From Bacteroidota bacterium (GTDB lineage: Bacteria > Bacteroidota > Bacteroidia > Bacteroidales > UBA1556): 5,765 nt of DNA. The position numbers and the translations under genes are program-made. Each line of letters begins with the position of its first letter. Position 1 is the first letter of the stretch. Location: positions 1-5,765 of the forward strand of contig QMPB01000333.1 in NCBI GenBank assembly GCA_003648395.1, given 5' to 3'. Under the pieces are notes generated by a model, which had not been told where the DNA came from, searched no databases, and saw nothing but the letters and a program-made list of their open reading frames with translations. Positions 1 through 5,765 of the stretch are shown here, piece by piece.

Positions 1-237
1 CATTATCACCAAAGGGTAGGGCAGTACTTATTGTATGATACAGACAGCAAAACAGAAACACCACAAAATTATAGTTCATATACATTATTGGATATTCAAT
101 TAAATTGGGAGATAAAGCAATTACATTTTTATGCAAATATTTCTAATATTTTTAATGTAGAGTACCAAGATTATGGAAATGTAATGCAGCCAGGAAGATG
201 GTTTAGTTTGGGAGTTAAGAAGGGAATTGGGGAGTAA
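1..237 (+). CDS. TonB-dependent outer-membrane receptor, C-terminal fragment
   Basis: The reading frame is open from the left edge to a TAA at 235-237, so only the last 78 residues are seen and the true start lies outside the window. The fragment reads like the last beta-strands of a 22-stranded TonB-dependent receptor. It has the amphipathic strand around YTLLDIQLNW, then the strand and turn FYANISNIFNVEYQDYG, and finally the closing strand MQPGRWFSLGV. The pattern N-I-F-N-x-x-Y-x-D-Y followed by P-G-R-W/x-F-x-x-G-V is a strong hallmark of this family (established knowledge). Such proteins take up iron complexes, cobalamin or other bulky nutrients across the outer membrane with energy from TonB-ExbBD. 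The substrate cannot be told from this end, because the plug domain and TonB box are missing. An oddity is the hydrophilic tail KKGIGE after the last strand, where many outer-membrane proteins end in an aromatic residue. The gene converges on cdaA. Confidence 0.85.
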   Translation, partial: HYHQRVGQYLLYDTDSKTETPQNYSSYTLLDIQLNWEIKQLHFYANISNIFNVEYQDYGNVMQPGRWFSLGVKKGIGE

Positions 238-286
238 AGGGTAAAGTATACGGGCTAAAACCCTCATTCTTAAATTGTTATTTTTT

Positions 287-321
287 AAATCGTCAATCTG
301 AAATCGTTAATCTGAAATCCT
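287..321. repeat. Short heptanucleotide array (NAATCNN x5)
   Basis: Five consecutive 7-bp units are seen without gaps: AAATCGT, CAATCTG, AAATCGT, TAATCTG, AAATCCT. They alternate, so the array can also be read as a 14-bp repeat (287-300 and 301-314, one mismatch) plus a half unit. A degenerate unit, AAATTGT, lies at 272-278. The array fills the end of the convergent spacer between the receptor and cdaA, and its last base is the final base of the cdaA stop codon. Apart from a weak AGGGT/ACCCT pair (238-242 with 260-264), nothing else is seen in this spacer. Function is unknown. The same period of 7 is seen in the larger array at 4146-4272, with a different core. Confidence 0.7.
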
Positions 322-1097
322 TACTCCTCCTTCTTCTCCAAAACTGCCCTAATGTCCTCGATGCTAACATTAGTAAAAAGCTCTCCAGCTTCTGAGTAGG
401 CAAAATGACCTGTTTGTTCAGAAACAATAAGGCTAAGGCAATCAGTATTTTGTGTTACACCAACTGAGGCTCTGTGTCTTAGTCCGTAATCAGCAGGTAT
501 GCTATGGCTCTTACTAACTGGAAGCACACAACGTGCTGCTATTATTTTATTATTTGTAATAATAATTGCTCCATCGTGTAGTGGATTGTTTTTATAGAAT
601 ATAGTTTCAATTAGTGCTGCTGAAATTTTAGCATTTATTTCTTCACCTGTTTCCACAATCTCTGTTAGTTCGTTGGTTCTAGTAATTACAATCAAAGCGC
701 CTGTTAAAGTCTTTGACATATTTTTCATTGATTCAATTATACTGTCAGAATCAATATTATTGTCTTGATTTTGTATTTTCTTCAGAAAACGAAAGTATTT
801 ATTATGTTCAGTTCCGAGTTTCCCAAGCATAACAAGGAAACTTCGTATTTCTTGCTGGAAAACAATAATGAGAGCAATTACTCCAACACTAATAAATTGT
901 CCAAGAATTTCATCTAACATTCTCATTTGTAGCATTCCTACTAGTTTCCAAATAAAATAAATTGATATAAGACCGACAAAAATATTTAAAGCAGCAGTTC
1001 CTCTTACTAGAGTATAAAAAGTGTAAATAAGATAAGCCACCAATAATATATCAATTATATCAGATATGGAAAGGTTTATAAAGAGTAGGCTCATCAT
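321..1097 (-). CDS. cdaA: Membrane-bound diadenylate cyclase CdaA (c-di-AMP synthase)
   Basis: This 258-residue protein condenses two ATP into cyclic di-AMP, a second messenger controlling potassium/osmotic balance and cell-envelope homeostasis in other bacteria. Three hydrophobic helices at about residues 13-32, 37-56 and 65-82 anchor it in the inner membrane. A short helical linker (about 83-120) leads to a cytoplasmic DAC domain (about 120-250). The domain carries both diagnostic motifs: DGA at 175-177 (within PLHDGAIII) and RHR at 207-209 (within GLRHRAS), followed by the typical LSLIVSEQTG. The length matches the CdaA/DacA class and is much shorter than DisA. The residue before RHR is Leu where many homologues have Thr (GTRHR). 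Two ATG codons stand in tandem at the start; the first is used here and the second would remove one residue. No Shine-Dalgarno sequence is seen. The gene lies downstream of dnaN on the same strand, but a terminator-like hairpin ends 12 bp before its start. The regulator CdaR and the folP neighbour often seen in this phylum are not visible. Confidence 0.93.
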   Translation of the reverse strand: MMSLLFINLSISDIIDILLVAYLIYTFYTLVRGTAALNIFVGLISIYFIWKLVGMLQMRMLDEILGQFISVGVIALIIVFQQEIRSFLVMLGKLGTEHNKYFRFLKKIQNQDNNIDSDSIIESMKNMSKTLTGALIVITRTNELTEIVETGEEINAKISAALIETIFYKNNPLHDGAIIITNNKIIAARCVLPVSKSHSIPADYGLRHRASVGVTQNTDCLSLIVSEQTGHFAYSEAGELFTNVSIEDIRAVLEKKEE

Positions 1098-1109
1098 AAT
1101 ATGGTTATA

Positions 1110-1143
1110 AATAGAAAAATCTGCATTTGCAGATTTTTCTATT
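1110..1143 (-). terminator. Perfect inverted repeat between dnaN and cdaA, probable intrinsic terminator
   Basis: The arm at 1110-1125 is the exact reverse complement of 1128-1143 (core arm AGAAAAATCTGCA against TGCAGATTTTTCT). This gives a 16-bp stem with a nominal 2-base loop, or about 15 bp with a realistic 4-base loop. An A-run in one arm and a T-run in the other make it terminator-like on both strands. It starts 18 bp past the dnaN stop codon and ends 12 bp before the cdaA start. The likely role is termination of dnaN transcription. Because it lies directly ahead of cdaA, it could also attenuate read-through into that gene. The structure is seen; termination is inferred. Confidence 0.7.
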
Positions 1144-1161
1144 AGTATTTTATTTCATTAT

Positions 1162-2286
1162 TTAATTGTTAAGCATAATTGGCATAACTAACATCAAAAT
1201 CTCTTCTTCAGTTTCTTCCTTATTTACTGGTAGGATTATTCCTGCTCTTCCTGGAGTAGAAAGTTCAATCATTATTTGTTCGTTGGTAAGATTGTTTAAC
1301 ATCTCAAGAATGAATTTGGAGTTAAATCCAATTTCTAGGTCATCTCCTACATAGGAGCAGTTTAATCTTTCGTGAGCTTCGTTAGTAAAATCTAAATCTT
1401 CTGCACTTAATGTTAACTCTTGACCAGTAATGCTAAGTCTAATTTGATTAGTAGATTGATTAGCAAAGAAACTTACACGTCTAATTTTATTTAATAATTG
1501 TACTCTATCAACAGTTAATGTATTTGGATTATCCTTTGGAATAACAGCTTCGTAATTAGGGTATTTACTGTCAACAAGGCGACAAATTAAAACATAATTG
1601 TCAAATACAAATTCTGCATTCACTTTATTATATTTCACTATAACTTCTTCTGATGTTCTACCTAAAATATTTTTAAGTTGAATAAGAGGTTTTTTAGGAA
1701 CAACAAAGCTATCTTCTTTATCAGATTTTACATTTCTCTGAGTGTATTTAACTAATTTGTGGGCATCTGTTCCTACAAGTATCATCCCTTCATTAGTAAA
1801 TTCAAAATTAACTCCCATCATTACAGGGCGCAATTCATCATTTCCAGTGGCAAAAATTGTCTTACTGATTGCTTGCTCTAGAATCTTAGCGTTAATATTA
1901 ATTTCAGAAGTAGCCTCCATTTCAGGACTACTTGGAAATTCAGCACCATCAAAACCACTCATTTTGAATTTACCATCATCAGTAGAAAGCTCAATAAGTT
2001 TTGTTTCAAGATCAACATTAAACGAAATTGGAATATTGCCAAAAGTCTTTAACGTATCAATTAATAATTTAGCAGGAATTGCTATACTTCCTTCGTTCTC
2101 AGCTTTCACAAGAGGAATTACAACACTCATTGTTGTTTCAACATCGGAGGCTGTAACTTTAAGGCTATCACCTTCTAAGTGAAACAGGAAATTGTCTAAT
2201 ATTGGTAATGTGCTATTAGTTCCTAAAATGCCACTAATAGACTGTAGACTTCGTAATAATTCTTGACTTGATAAGATAAACTTCAT
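1162..2286 (-). CDS. dnaN: DNA polymerase III sliding clamp (beta subunit)
   Basis: This 374-residue protein is the ring-shaped processivity clamp. As a homodimer it encircles DNA and tethers the replicative polymerase, ligase, mismatch-repair and translesion proteins. The length is normal for the family (E. coli 366), and the three similar domains fall at about residues 1-125, 126-250 and 251-374. Recognisable family segments are ATGNDELRPVMMGV (146-159), TDAHKL (173-178), RLVDSKYPNYEAVIP (236-250), EIGFNSKFILEML (318-330) and the C-terminal LMLVMPIML (364-372), which matches the VVMPMRL end of E. coli DnaN. The C-terminal and central segments form the hydrophobic pocket that binds clamp-binding peptides in known structures. 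The start MKFILSSQELLRSL is the usual family N-terminus and supports the ATG at 2286. It is divergent from ftcD, with a candidate promoter in the shared spacer. No dnaA, recF or DnaA-box cluster is seen nearby, so the location does not mark an origin. Confidence 0.97.
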   Translation of the reverse strand: MKFILSSQELLRSLQSISGILGTNSTLPILDNFLFHLEGDSLKVTASDVETTMSVVIPLVKAENEGSIAIPAKLLIDTLKTFGNIPISFNVDLETKLIELSTDDGKFKMSGFDGAEFPSSPEMEATSEININAKILEQAISKTIFATGNDELRPVMMGVNFEFTNEGMILVGTDAHKLVKYTQRNVKSDKEDSFVVPKKPLIQLKNILGRTSEEVIVKYNKVNAEFVFDNYVLICRLVDSKYPNYEAVIPKDNPNTLTVDRVQLLNKIRRVSFFANQSTNQIRLSITGQELTLSAEDLDFTNEAHERLNCSYVGDDLEIGFNSKFILEMLNNLTNEQIMIELSTPGRAGIILPVNKEETEEEILMLVMPIMLNN

Positions 2287-2325
2287 ATAATATATAATTT
2301 TGATTGTTCTGTTTATTTCAAAGCG

Positions 2326-2355
2326 TAAATTTATAAAAAATCAGTATATATCAAA
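2326..2355 (-). promoter_or_regulatory. Candidate dnaN promoter
   Basis: Read on the minus strand, TTTG (2355-2352) is followed after 18 bp by TAAATTTA (2333-2326). This resembles the Bacteroidetes -33 TTTG and -7 TAnnTTTG elements, with the last G of the -7 box replaced by A. A transcript starting near 2320 would have a leader of about 35 bases. The surrounding DNA is very AT-rich, so a chance match is possible. Confidence 0.3.
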
Positions 2356-2404
2356 CTGTAAATTATTTTTTAATTAATTGAATTATTAACAATCTCTTTT
2401 CTTG

Positions 2405-2412
2405 TATATTTG
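2405..2412 (+). promoter_or_regulatory. Candidate -7 element of the ftcD promoter
   Basis: TATATTTG is an exact match to the Bacteroidetes -7 consensus TAnnTTTG and lies 43 bp before the ftcD ATG, giving a leader of roughly 35 bases. The nearest upstream TTG (2378-2380) is 24 bp away, somewhat too far for a good -33 element. The leader is A/T-rich, with no riboswitch-like structure and no Shine-Dalgarno sequence. Confidence 0.4.
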
Positions 2413-2455
2413 CCTTTGCTGTAATAATGAAAGTAAATTATAAAAATTACTATAT

Positions 2456-4147
2456 ATGAAGAAATTAATAGAATGCGTGCCTAATTTTAGTGAAGGTCGC
2501 GATATGAGTATTATTAACCAGATAACAGCTGAGATTGAGAAAGTTGATGGAGTAAAATTGGTTGATGTTGACCCAGGGCAAGCAACAAATCGTACTGTTG
2601 TAACAATGGTTGGAACTCCTGATGAGGTTCTTGAGGCTGCTTTTCAAGCAGTAAAAAAAGCTCAAGAATTAATTGATATGCGTTCTCATAGTGGAGCTCA
2701 TCCACGTTTTGGGGCTACCGATGTTTGCCCATTAGTGCCAGTGGCGAATATTACAATGGAAGAAACAGTTGAATTAGCTCATAAGCTAGCAAAGAGAATT
2801 GGAGATGAACTTGAAATTCCTATTTTCTGTTATGAGGAAGCTGCTAAAGTTGAAGAAAGAAGAAATCTTGCAATATGTCGTTCTGGAGAATATGAGGCTC
2901 TTGCAGAAAGAATCCCAACTGATAGATGGAAACCTGATTTTGGTTCTAATGTATGGAATGAGAAAACTGCTAGAAGCGGTGCTACTGCCGTAAGTGCGCG
3001 TAATTTCTTGGTTGCTATTAATTATAACCTTAATACAACTTCTACACGTAGAGCTAATGCAATAGCTTTTGATGTGAGAGAAAGAGGTCGTTCAAAAAGA
3101 GAAGGCGGTACACTTGATGGTAAGATTATTAAAGATGAGAATGGTAAGCCAGTAATGATTCCTGGTACTTTAAAGCATACTAAAGCAATAGGTTGGTTTA
3201 TTGAGGAATATGGCGTGGCTCAGATTTCAATGAATATGACTAACATTATTGAAACACCAATACATGTTGCTTTTGAAGAGGTTAGTGACAAAGCTAGAAA
3301 AAGAGGCTTAAGAGTTACAGGTTCTGAATTAGTTGGTGTAGTTCCTTTGCAAGCAATACTTGATGCTGGTAAGTTTTATTTGAAAATGCAACAGCGTTCT
3401 ATAGGGGTTTCTGATGCAGAGTTGATAAAAATTGCGGTTAAATCACTTGGTCTTGATGAGCTTTATACTTTTGAACCAAACAAAAAAATTATTGAATACA
3501 TTCTTGAAGCTGATAAACCTAAGCAGTTAGTTGATATGAATCTATCAGAATTTGTTATTGAGACAGCTTCAGAATCACCTGCTCCTGGAGGAGGAAGTAT
3601 TGCTGCTTATATGGGAGCTATGGGTTCTGCCTTGGGAACAATGGTTGCAAACCTTTCTTCACACAAAAGAGGTTGGGACGAACGTTGGGAAGAGTTTAGC
3701 GATTGGGCTGATAAAGGAAAATCTTATCATGATCAGTTATTGAAAATGGTTGATGAAGATACAAATGCTTTCAATAAAATAATGGATGCATTTGGTTTGT
3801 CTAAGAAATCTGATGCTGATAAAGTAGCTAGAACACAGGCTATTCAAGATGCTACCATTTATGCTACAGAGGTGCCACTTAAAGTTATGCAATTATGTTT
3901 CGACTCTATGGATGTGATGAAAGAAATGGCTGAAATTGGAAACCCAAATTCAGTATCAGATGCAGGAGTGGGAGCATTGGCAGCTATGGCAGGAGTTAGA
4001 GGTGCTTATTTGAATGTTAAAATAAATGCTGCTGGTCTTAAAAACAGAGAAATAGCTGAGAAATTACTTGGAGAAGCTGCTAATATTGAAAATAGAGCTG
4101 CTTTTACTGAGAAAGAGATTTTGGCTATTGTTGAGAGCAAATTATAG
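2456..4147 (+). CDS. ftcD: Bifunctional glutamate formiminotransferase / formimidoyltetrahydrofolate cyclodeaminase
   Basis: This 563-residue two-enzyme fusion moves the formimino group of N-formimino-L-glutamate, from histidine breakdown, to tetrahydrofolate. It then deaminates the product to 5,10-methenyl-tetrahydrofolate, releasing ammonia and feeding the one-carbon pool. The formiminotransferase part spans about residues 1-330. It begins with LIECVPNFSEGRD and contains RSHSGAHPRFGATDVCPLVP (76-95). His82 falls at the same number as the catalytic His82 described for the mammalian enzyme (from memory). The cyclodeaminase part spans about 360-563, with APGGGSIAAYMGAMGSALG (376-394) and GNPNSVSDAGVGALAA (495-510), both characteristic of that domain. 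Length and order match the mammalian fusion (about 540 residues), so both activities are expected. The start MKKLIECVPNFSEG leaves the usual family N-terminus intact. No hutH, hutU or hutI lies beside it in the window. It is divergent from dnaN and is followed after 128 bp by the ABC-F gene on the same strand. Confidence 0.96.
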   Translation: MKKLIECVPNFSEGRDMSIINQITAEIEKVDGVKLVDVDPGQATNRTVVTMVGTPDEVLEAAFQAVKKAQELIDMRSHSGAHPRFGATDVCPLVPVANITMEETVELAHKLAKRIGDELEIPIFCYEEAAKVEERRNLAICRSGEYEALAERIPTDRWKPDFGSNVWNEKTARSGATAVSARNFLVAINYNLNTTSTRRANAIAFDVRERGRSKREGGTLDGKIIKDENGKPVMIPGTLKHTKAIGWFIEEYGVAQISMNMTNIIETPIHVAFEEVSDKARKRGLRVTGSELVGVVPLQAILDAGKFYLKMQQRSIGVSDAELIKIAVKSLGLDELYTFEPNKKIIEYILEADKPKQLVDMNLSEFVIETASESPAPGGGSIAAYMGAMGSALGTMVANLSSHKRGWDERWEEFSDWADKGKSYHDQLLKMVDEDTNAFNKIMDAFGLSKKSDADKVARTQAIQDATIYATEVPLKVMQLCFDSMDVMKEMAEIGNPNSVSDAGVGALAAMAGVRGAYLNVKINAAGLKNREIAEKLLGEAANIENRAAFTEKEILAIVESKL

Positions 4148-4272
4148 TTCTGAGTTCTAAGTTAAAAGTTCTAAGTTATGAGTTGAAAGTAATAACTCCT
4201 AATTTAGAACTTCCAACTTTAAGTACTTCCAACTCTTAACTTTTAACTCCGAACTCATAACTTTAAACTTCC
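4146..4272. repeat. Heptanucleotide array with polarity switch (AGTTNNN then AACTNNN)
   Basis: The whole ftcD to ABC-F spacer is built of 7-bp units. From 4146 to 4187 there are six gap-free units of form AGTTNNN: AGTTCTG, AGTTCTA, AGTTAAA, AGTTCTA, AGTTATG, AGTTGAA. A 6-bp remnant AGTAAT follows at 4188-4193. From 4194 the polarity reverses to AACTNNN, with exact units at 4194, 4208, 4215, 4231, 4238, 4245, 4252, 4259 and 4266, a degenerate AATTTAG at 4201, and one 9-bp irregular unit at 4222-4230. Since AACT is the reverse complement of AGTT, the two halves form a long imperfect inverted repeat; for example, 4181-4190 pairs with 4225-4234 with one mismatch. The array starts inside the ftcD stop codon and ends 3 bp before the ABC-F ATG. 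It resembles the short tandemly repeated heptamers known from cyanobacterial intergenic DNA. A role as terminator or RNA stabiliser is inference. Confidence 0.85.
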
Positions 4273-4275
4273 CTT

Positions 4276-5765
4276 ATGAACTACCTACAAGTAGAAAATC
4301 TTTCAAAATCGTATGGTGAGAAACAGCTTTTCTCTGGAATTAGCTTTGGCATAAACCAAGGTCAGAAAATAGCTTTTATTGCCAAGAATGGTACTGGAAA
4401 GACAAGCTTATTAAATATAATAATGGGCAATGATATTCCTGATGAGGGTAGTGTAACTATTCGTAAGGGTATCAAAGTTGCATATTTGGCTCAGAATTCT
4501 AATTTTGATACAGAAATGACCGTTATTGAGACTGTTGTTGATAGTAAAAATGTTTTTTTTGAGGCCATAAAAAATTACGAAGAAGCTTTGCATATGCTTA
4601 GTCGTGTTAATTCTGAAGAATCTAATGACACATTGCAAAAAGCAATGATTGAAATGGACTTGAAGAATGCTTGGGATTATGAAAATAGAATTAAGGAGGT
4701 TCTTTCTAGACTTAAGATTACAGATTTAGAGCAAAAAGTAAAGAGTTTGTCAGGAGGTCAGCGTAGAAAGCTTGCTTTGGCTAAAAGCTTAATTGATGAA
4801 GTGGATTTACTCTTGATGGATGAGCCTACTAATCATCTTGATATTGATATGATAGAATGGTTGGAAGCTTTCCTTTCTCAGCAGAAAATGACTTTGTTTG
4901 TTGTTACTCACGATAGATATTTCTTGGATAATGTATGTGAAGAAATAATTGAGTTAGACCAAAATGAGATATTTCATTATAGAGGTAAATATGAATATTT
5001 TGTTGAGAAAAAGGCTCAAAGATTAGCAAATCAAGTAAAGGAGCAGGAGAAAGCTGCGAATACTTATCGTAAAGAGGTTGAGTGGATGCGCAGGATGCCA
5101 AAAGCGAGAACTACTAAGTCAAAGGCTAGAATTGATGCCTTTTACGATATAGAGAAAAGAGCAAAAAAGCATATAGAGAAAGATGCCCCAGAATTTAAGG
5201 TTAAACTTTCTCGTATCGGGAATAAAATACTGGAAGTAAATCATATAGATAAGTCATTTGATGATTTGAGTGTCATAAAAGATTTCTCATATACATTCAA
5301 AAGAGGCGAACGCATTGGAGTAGTTGGGGCCAATGGAAGTGGTAAGTCAACTTTCTTTAAACTTATAATGGGAGAGCTTAAACCCGACCGTGGAAGTATT
5401 GTTAAGGGGCAAACTATGATTTTTGGTTATTTCTCGCAAGATGGTTTGAAAATTAAGGATGACCAAAGATTAATTGATATTGTAAAAGATATTGCCGATG
5501 AAATTCCTTTTGGAACTTCTTCAACTCTTTCTGCATCTCAGTTTCTGCATTACTTCAATTTTGACCATAATACTCAGCATAATTATTATAGTAATCTTAG
5601 TGGAGGTGAAAGACGAAGGTTACAATTGCTTCTTACTTTTGTATTAAATCCTAACTTTCTTATTCTTGATGAGCCTTCCAACGATCTGGATATTGATACT
5701 CTTAATGTGTTGGAAGATTTCCTAATGAAATATCAAGGGTGCTTACTTGTAACAACTCACGATAG
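4276..5765 (+). CDS. uup: Uup-like ABC-F family ATPase, truncated by the window edge
   Basis: The frame runs from the ATG at 4276 to the right edge without a stop, giving 496 complete codons of a family usually about 620-640 residues long. It has two ATP-binding cassettes and no membrane segments, as in ABC-F proteins, which act on ribosomes or nucleic acid rather than in transport. Cassette 1 has Walker A AKNGTGKT (36-43), signature LSGGQ (158-162), Walker B and Glu in LLLMDEPTNHLD (178-189, Glu183) and H-loop His212. The basic, helical linker (about 230-305) includes WMRRMPKARTTKSKAR. Cassette 2 has GANGSGKS (351-358), LSGGE (441-445), LILDEPSNDLD (462-472, Glu466) and His495. The NDLD in cassette 2 and the linker favour Uup over EttA or resistance-type members. 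Uup has been linked to transposon excision, branched DNA and ribosome assembly. The missing part should be the C-terminal coiled coil. No SD or promoter is seen; the heptamer array abuts the start, so co-transcription with ftcD is possible. Confidence 0.9.
   Translation, partial: MNYLQVENLSKSYGEKQLFSGISFGINQGQKIAFIAKNGTGKTSLLNIIMGNDIPDEGSVTIRKGIKVAYLAQNSNFDTEMTVIETVVDSKNVFFEAIKNYEEALHMLSRVNSEESNDTLQKAMIEMDLKNAWDYENRIKEVLSRLKITDLEQKVKSLSGGQRRKLALAKSLIDEVDLLLMDEPTNHLDIDMIEWLEAFLSQQKMTLFVVTHDRYFLDNVCEEIIELDQNEIFHYRGKYEYFVEKKAQRLANQVKEQEKAANTYRKEVEWMRRMPKARTTKSKARIDAFYDIEKRAKKHIEKDAPEFKVKLSRIGNKILEVNHIDKSFDDLSVIKDFSYTFKRGERIGVVGANGSGKSTFFKLIMGELKPDRGSIVKGQTMIFGYFSQDGLKIKDDQRLIDIVKDIADEIPFGTSSTLSASQFLHYFNFDHNTQHNYYSNLSGGERRRLQLLLTFVLNPNFLILDEPSNDLDIDTLNVLEDFLMKYQGCLLVTTHD

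Noticed and set aside
1742..2182. A 146-codon open frame on the plus strand inside dnaN
   Set aside because: It is antisense to a strongly supported dnaN, shows no recognisable domain, and has the Ser/Leu/Ile-rich composition expected of a shadow frame.
2320..2360. TACGCTTTG and TACAGTTTG on the minus strand as dnaN -7 boxes
   Set aside because: Both have three bases rather than two between TA and TTTG, so they miss the consensus spacing. TAAATTTA with a properly spaced TTTG was preferred.
2287..2455. Replication origin next to dnaN, or a folate-type riboswitch ahead of ftcD
   Set aside because: No DnaA-box cluster, dnaA or recF is present. The spacer is AT-rich without a convincing conserved fold, and only promoter-like elements could be supported.
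2465..3743. Short open frames on both strands within ftcD (2465-2665, 2514-2705, 2799-2993, 3552-3743)
   Set aside because: They are contained in a full-length, well-conserved FtcD and have low-complexity Leu/Gln-rich translations typical of shadows.
4221..4228. AAGTACTT palindrome as an operator
   Set aside because: It arises from the irregular unit of the heptamer array, and no second copy or regulator supports it.
4146..4272. CRISPR-like or transposon-end interpretation of the repeat region
   Set aside because: Units are 7 bp with no spacers, and no cas or transposase gene or target-site duplication is visible.
4411..5101. Minus-strand open frames at 4411-4638 and 4904-5101
   Set aside because: Both lie wholly within the ABC-F coding region, whose motifs run uninterrupted through them. 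No family features are seen.

Overview
The window is AT-rich and looks like chromosomal DNA of a member of the Bacteroidetes (Bacteroidota). Four things point that way: a TonB-dependent receptor C-terminus, a TAnnTTTG-type promoter element with no Shine-Dalgarno sequences ahead of the starts, a one-piece FtcD (formiminotransferase plus cyclodeaminase), and a Uup-like ABC-F protein. The genus cannot be told from the sequence.

Layout. Positions 1-237 (+) hold the last 78 codons of a TonB-dependent outer-membrane receptor. It converges on cdaA (321-1097, -), a membrane-bound diadenylate cyclase that makes c-di-AMP. Upstream of cdaA on the same strand is dnaN (1162-2286, -), the replicative sliding clamp. 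The 64-bp spacer between them is largely filled by a perfect 16-bp inverted repeat that looks like an intrinsic terminator. A 169-bp divergent spacer with a candidate promoter in each direction separates dnaN from ftcD (2456-4147, +), which transfers histidine-derived formimino groups onto tetrahydrofolate and then deaminates the product. A 128-bp spacer follows, built almost entirely of 7-bp units. A Uup-like ABC-F ATPase (4276 to the right edge, +) then runs off the window, cut just after its second H-loop.

The genes do not form one pathway. They cover replication (dnaN), second-messenger synthesis (cdaA), one-carbon/histidine metabolism (ftcD), a ribosome- or DNA-associated ATPase (uup-like) and nutrient uptake (receptor). 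None of the usual partners is visible: no other hut genes with ftcD, and no folP or cdaR with cdaA.

The least ordinary content lies in the spacers. Two of them carry heptanucleotide arrays that begin inside the stop codon of the upstream gene (cdaA and ftcD). The larger one flips polarity midway, so its transcript can fold back on itself, and it ends 3 bp before the ABC-F start codon. No gap exceeds 300 bp, and I found no mobile element, CRISPR array, tRNA, rRNA or clear novel gene system.
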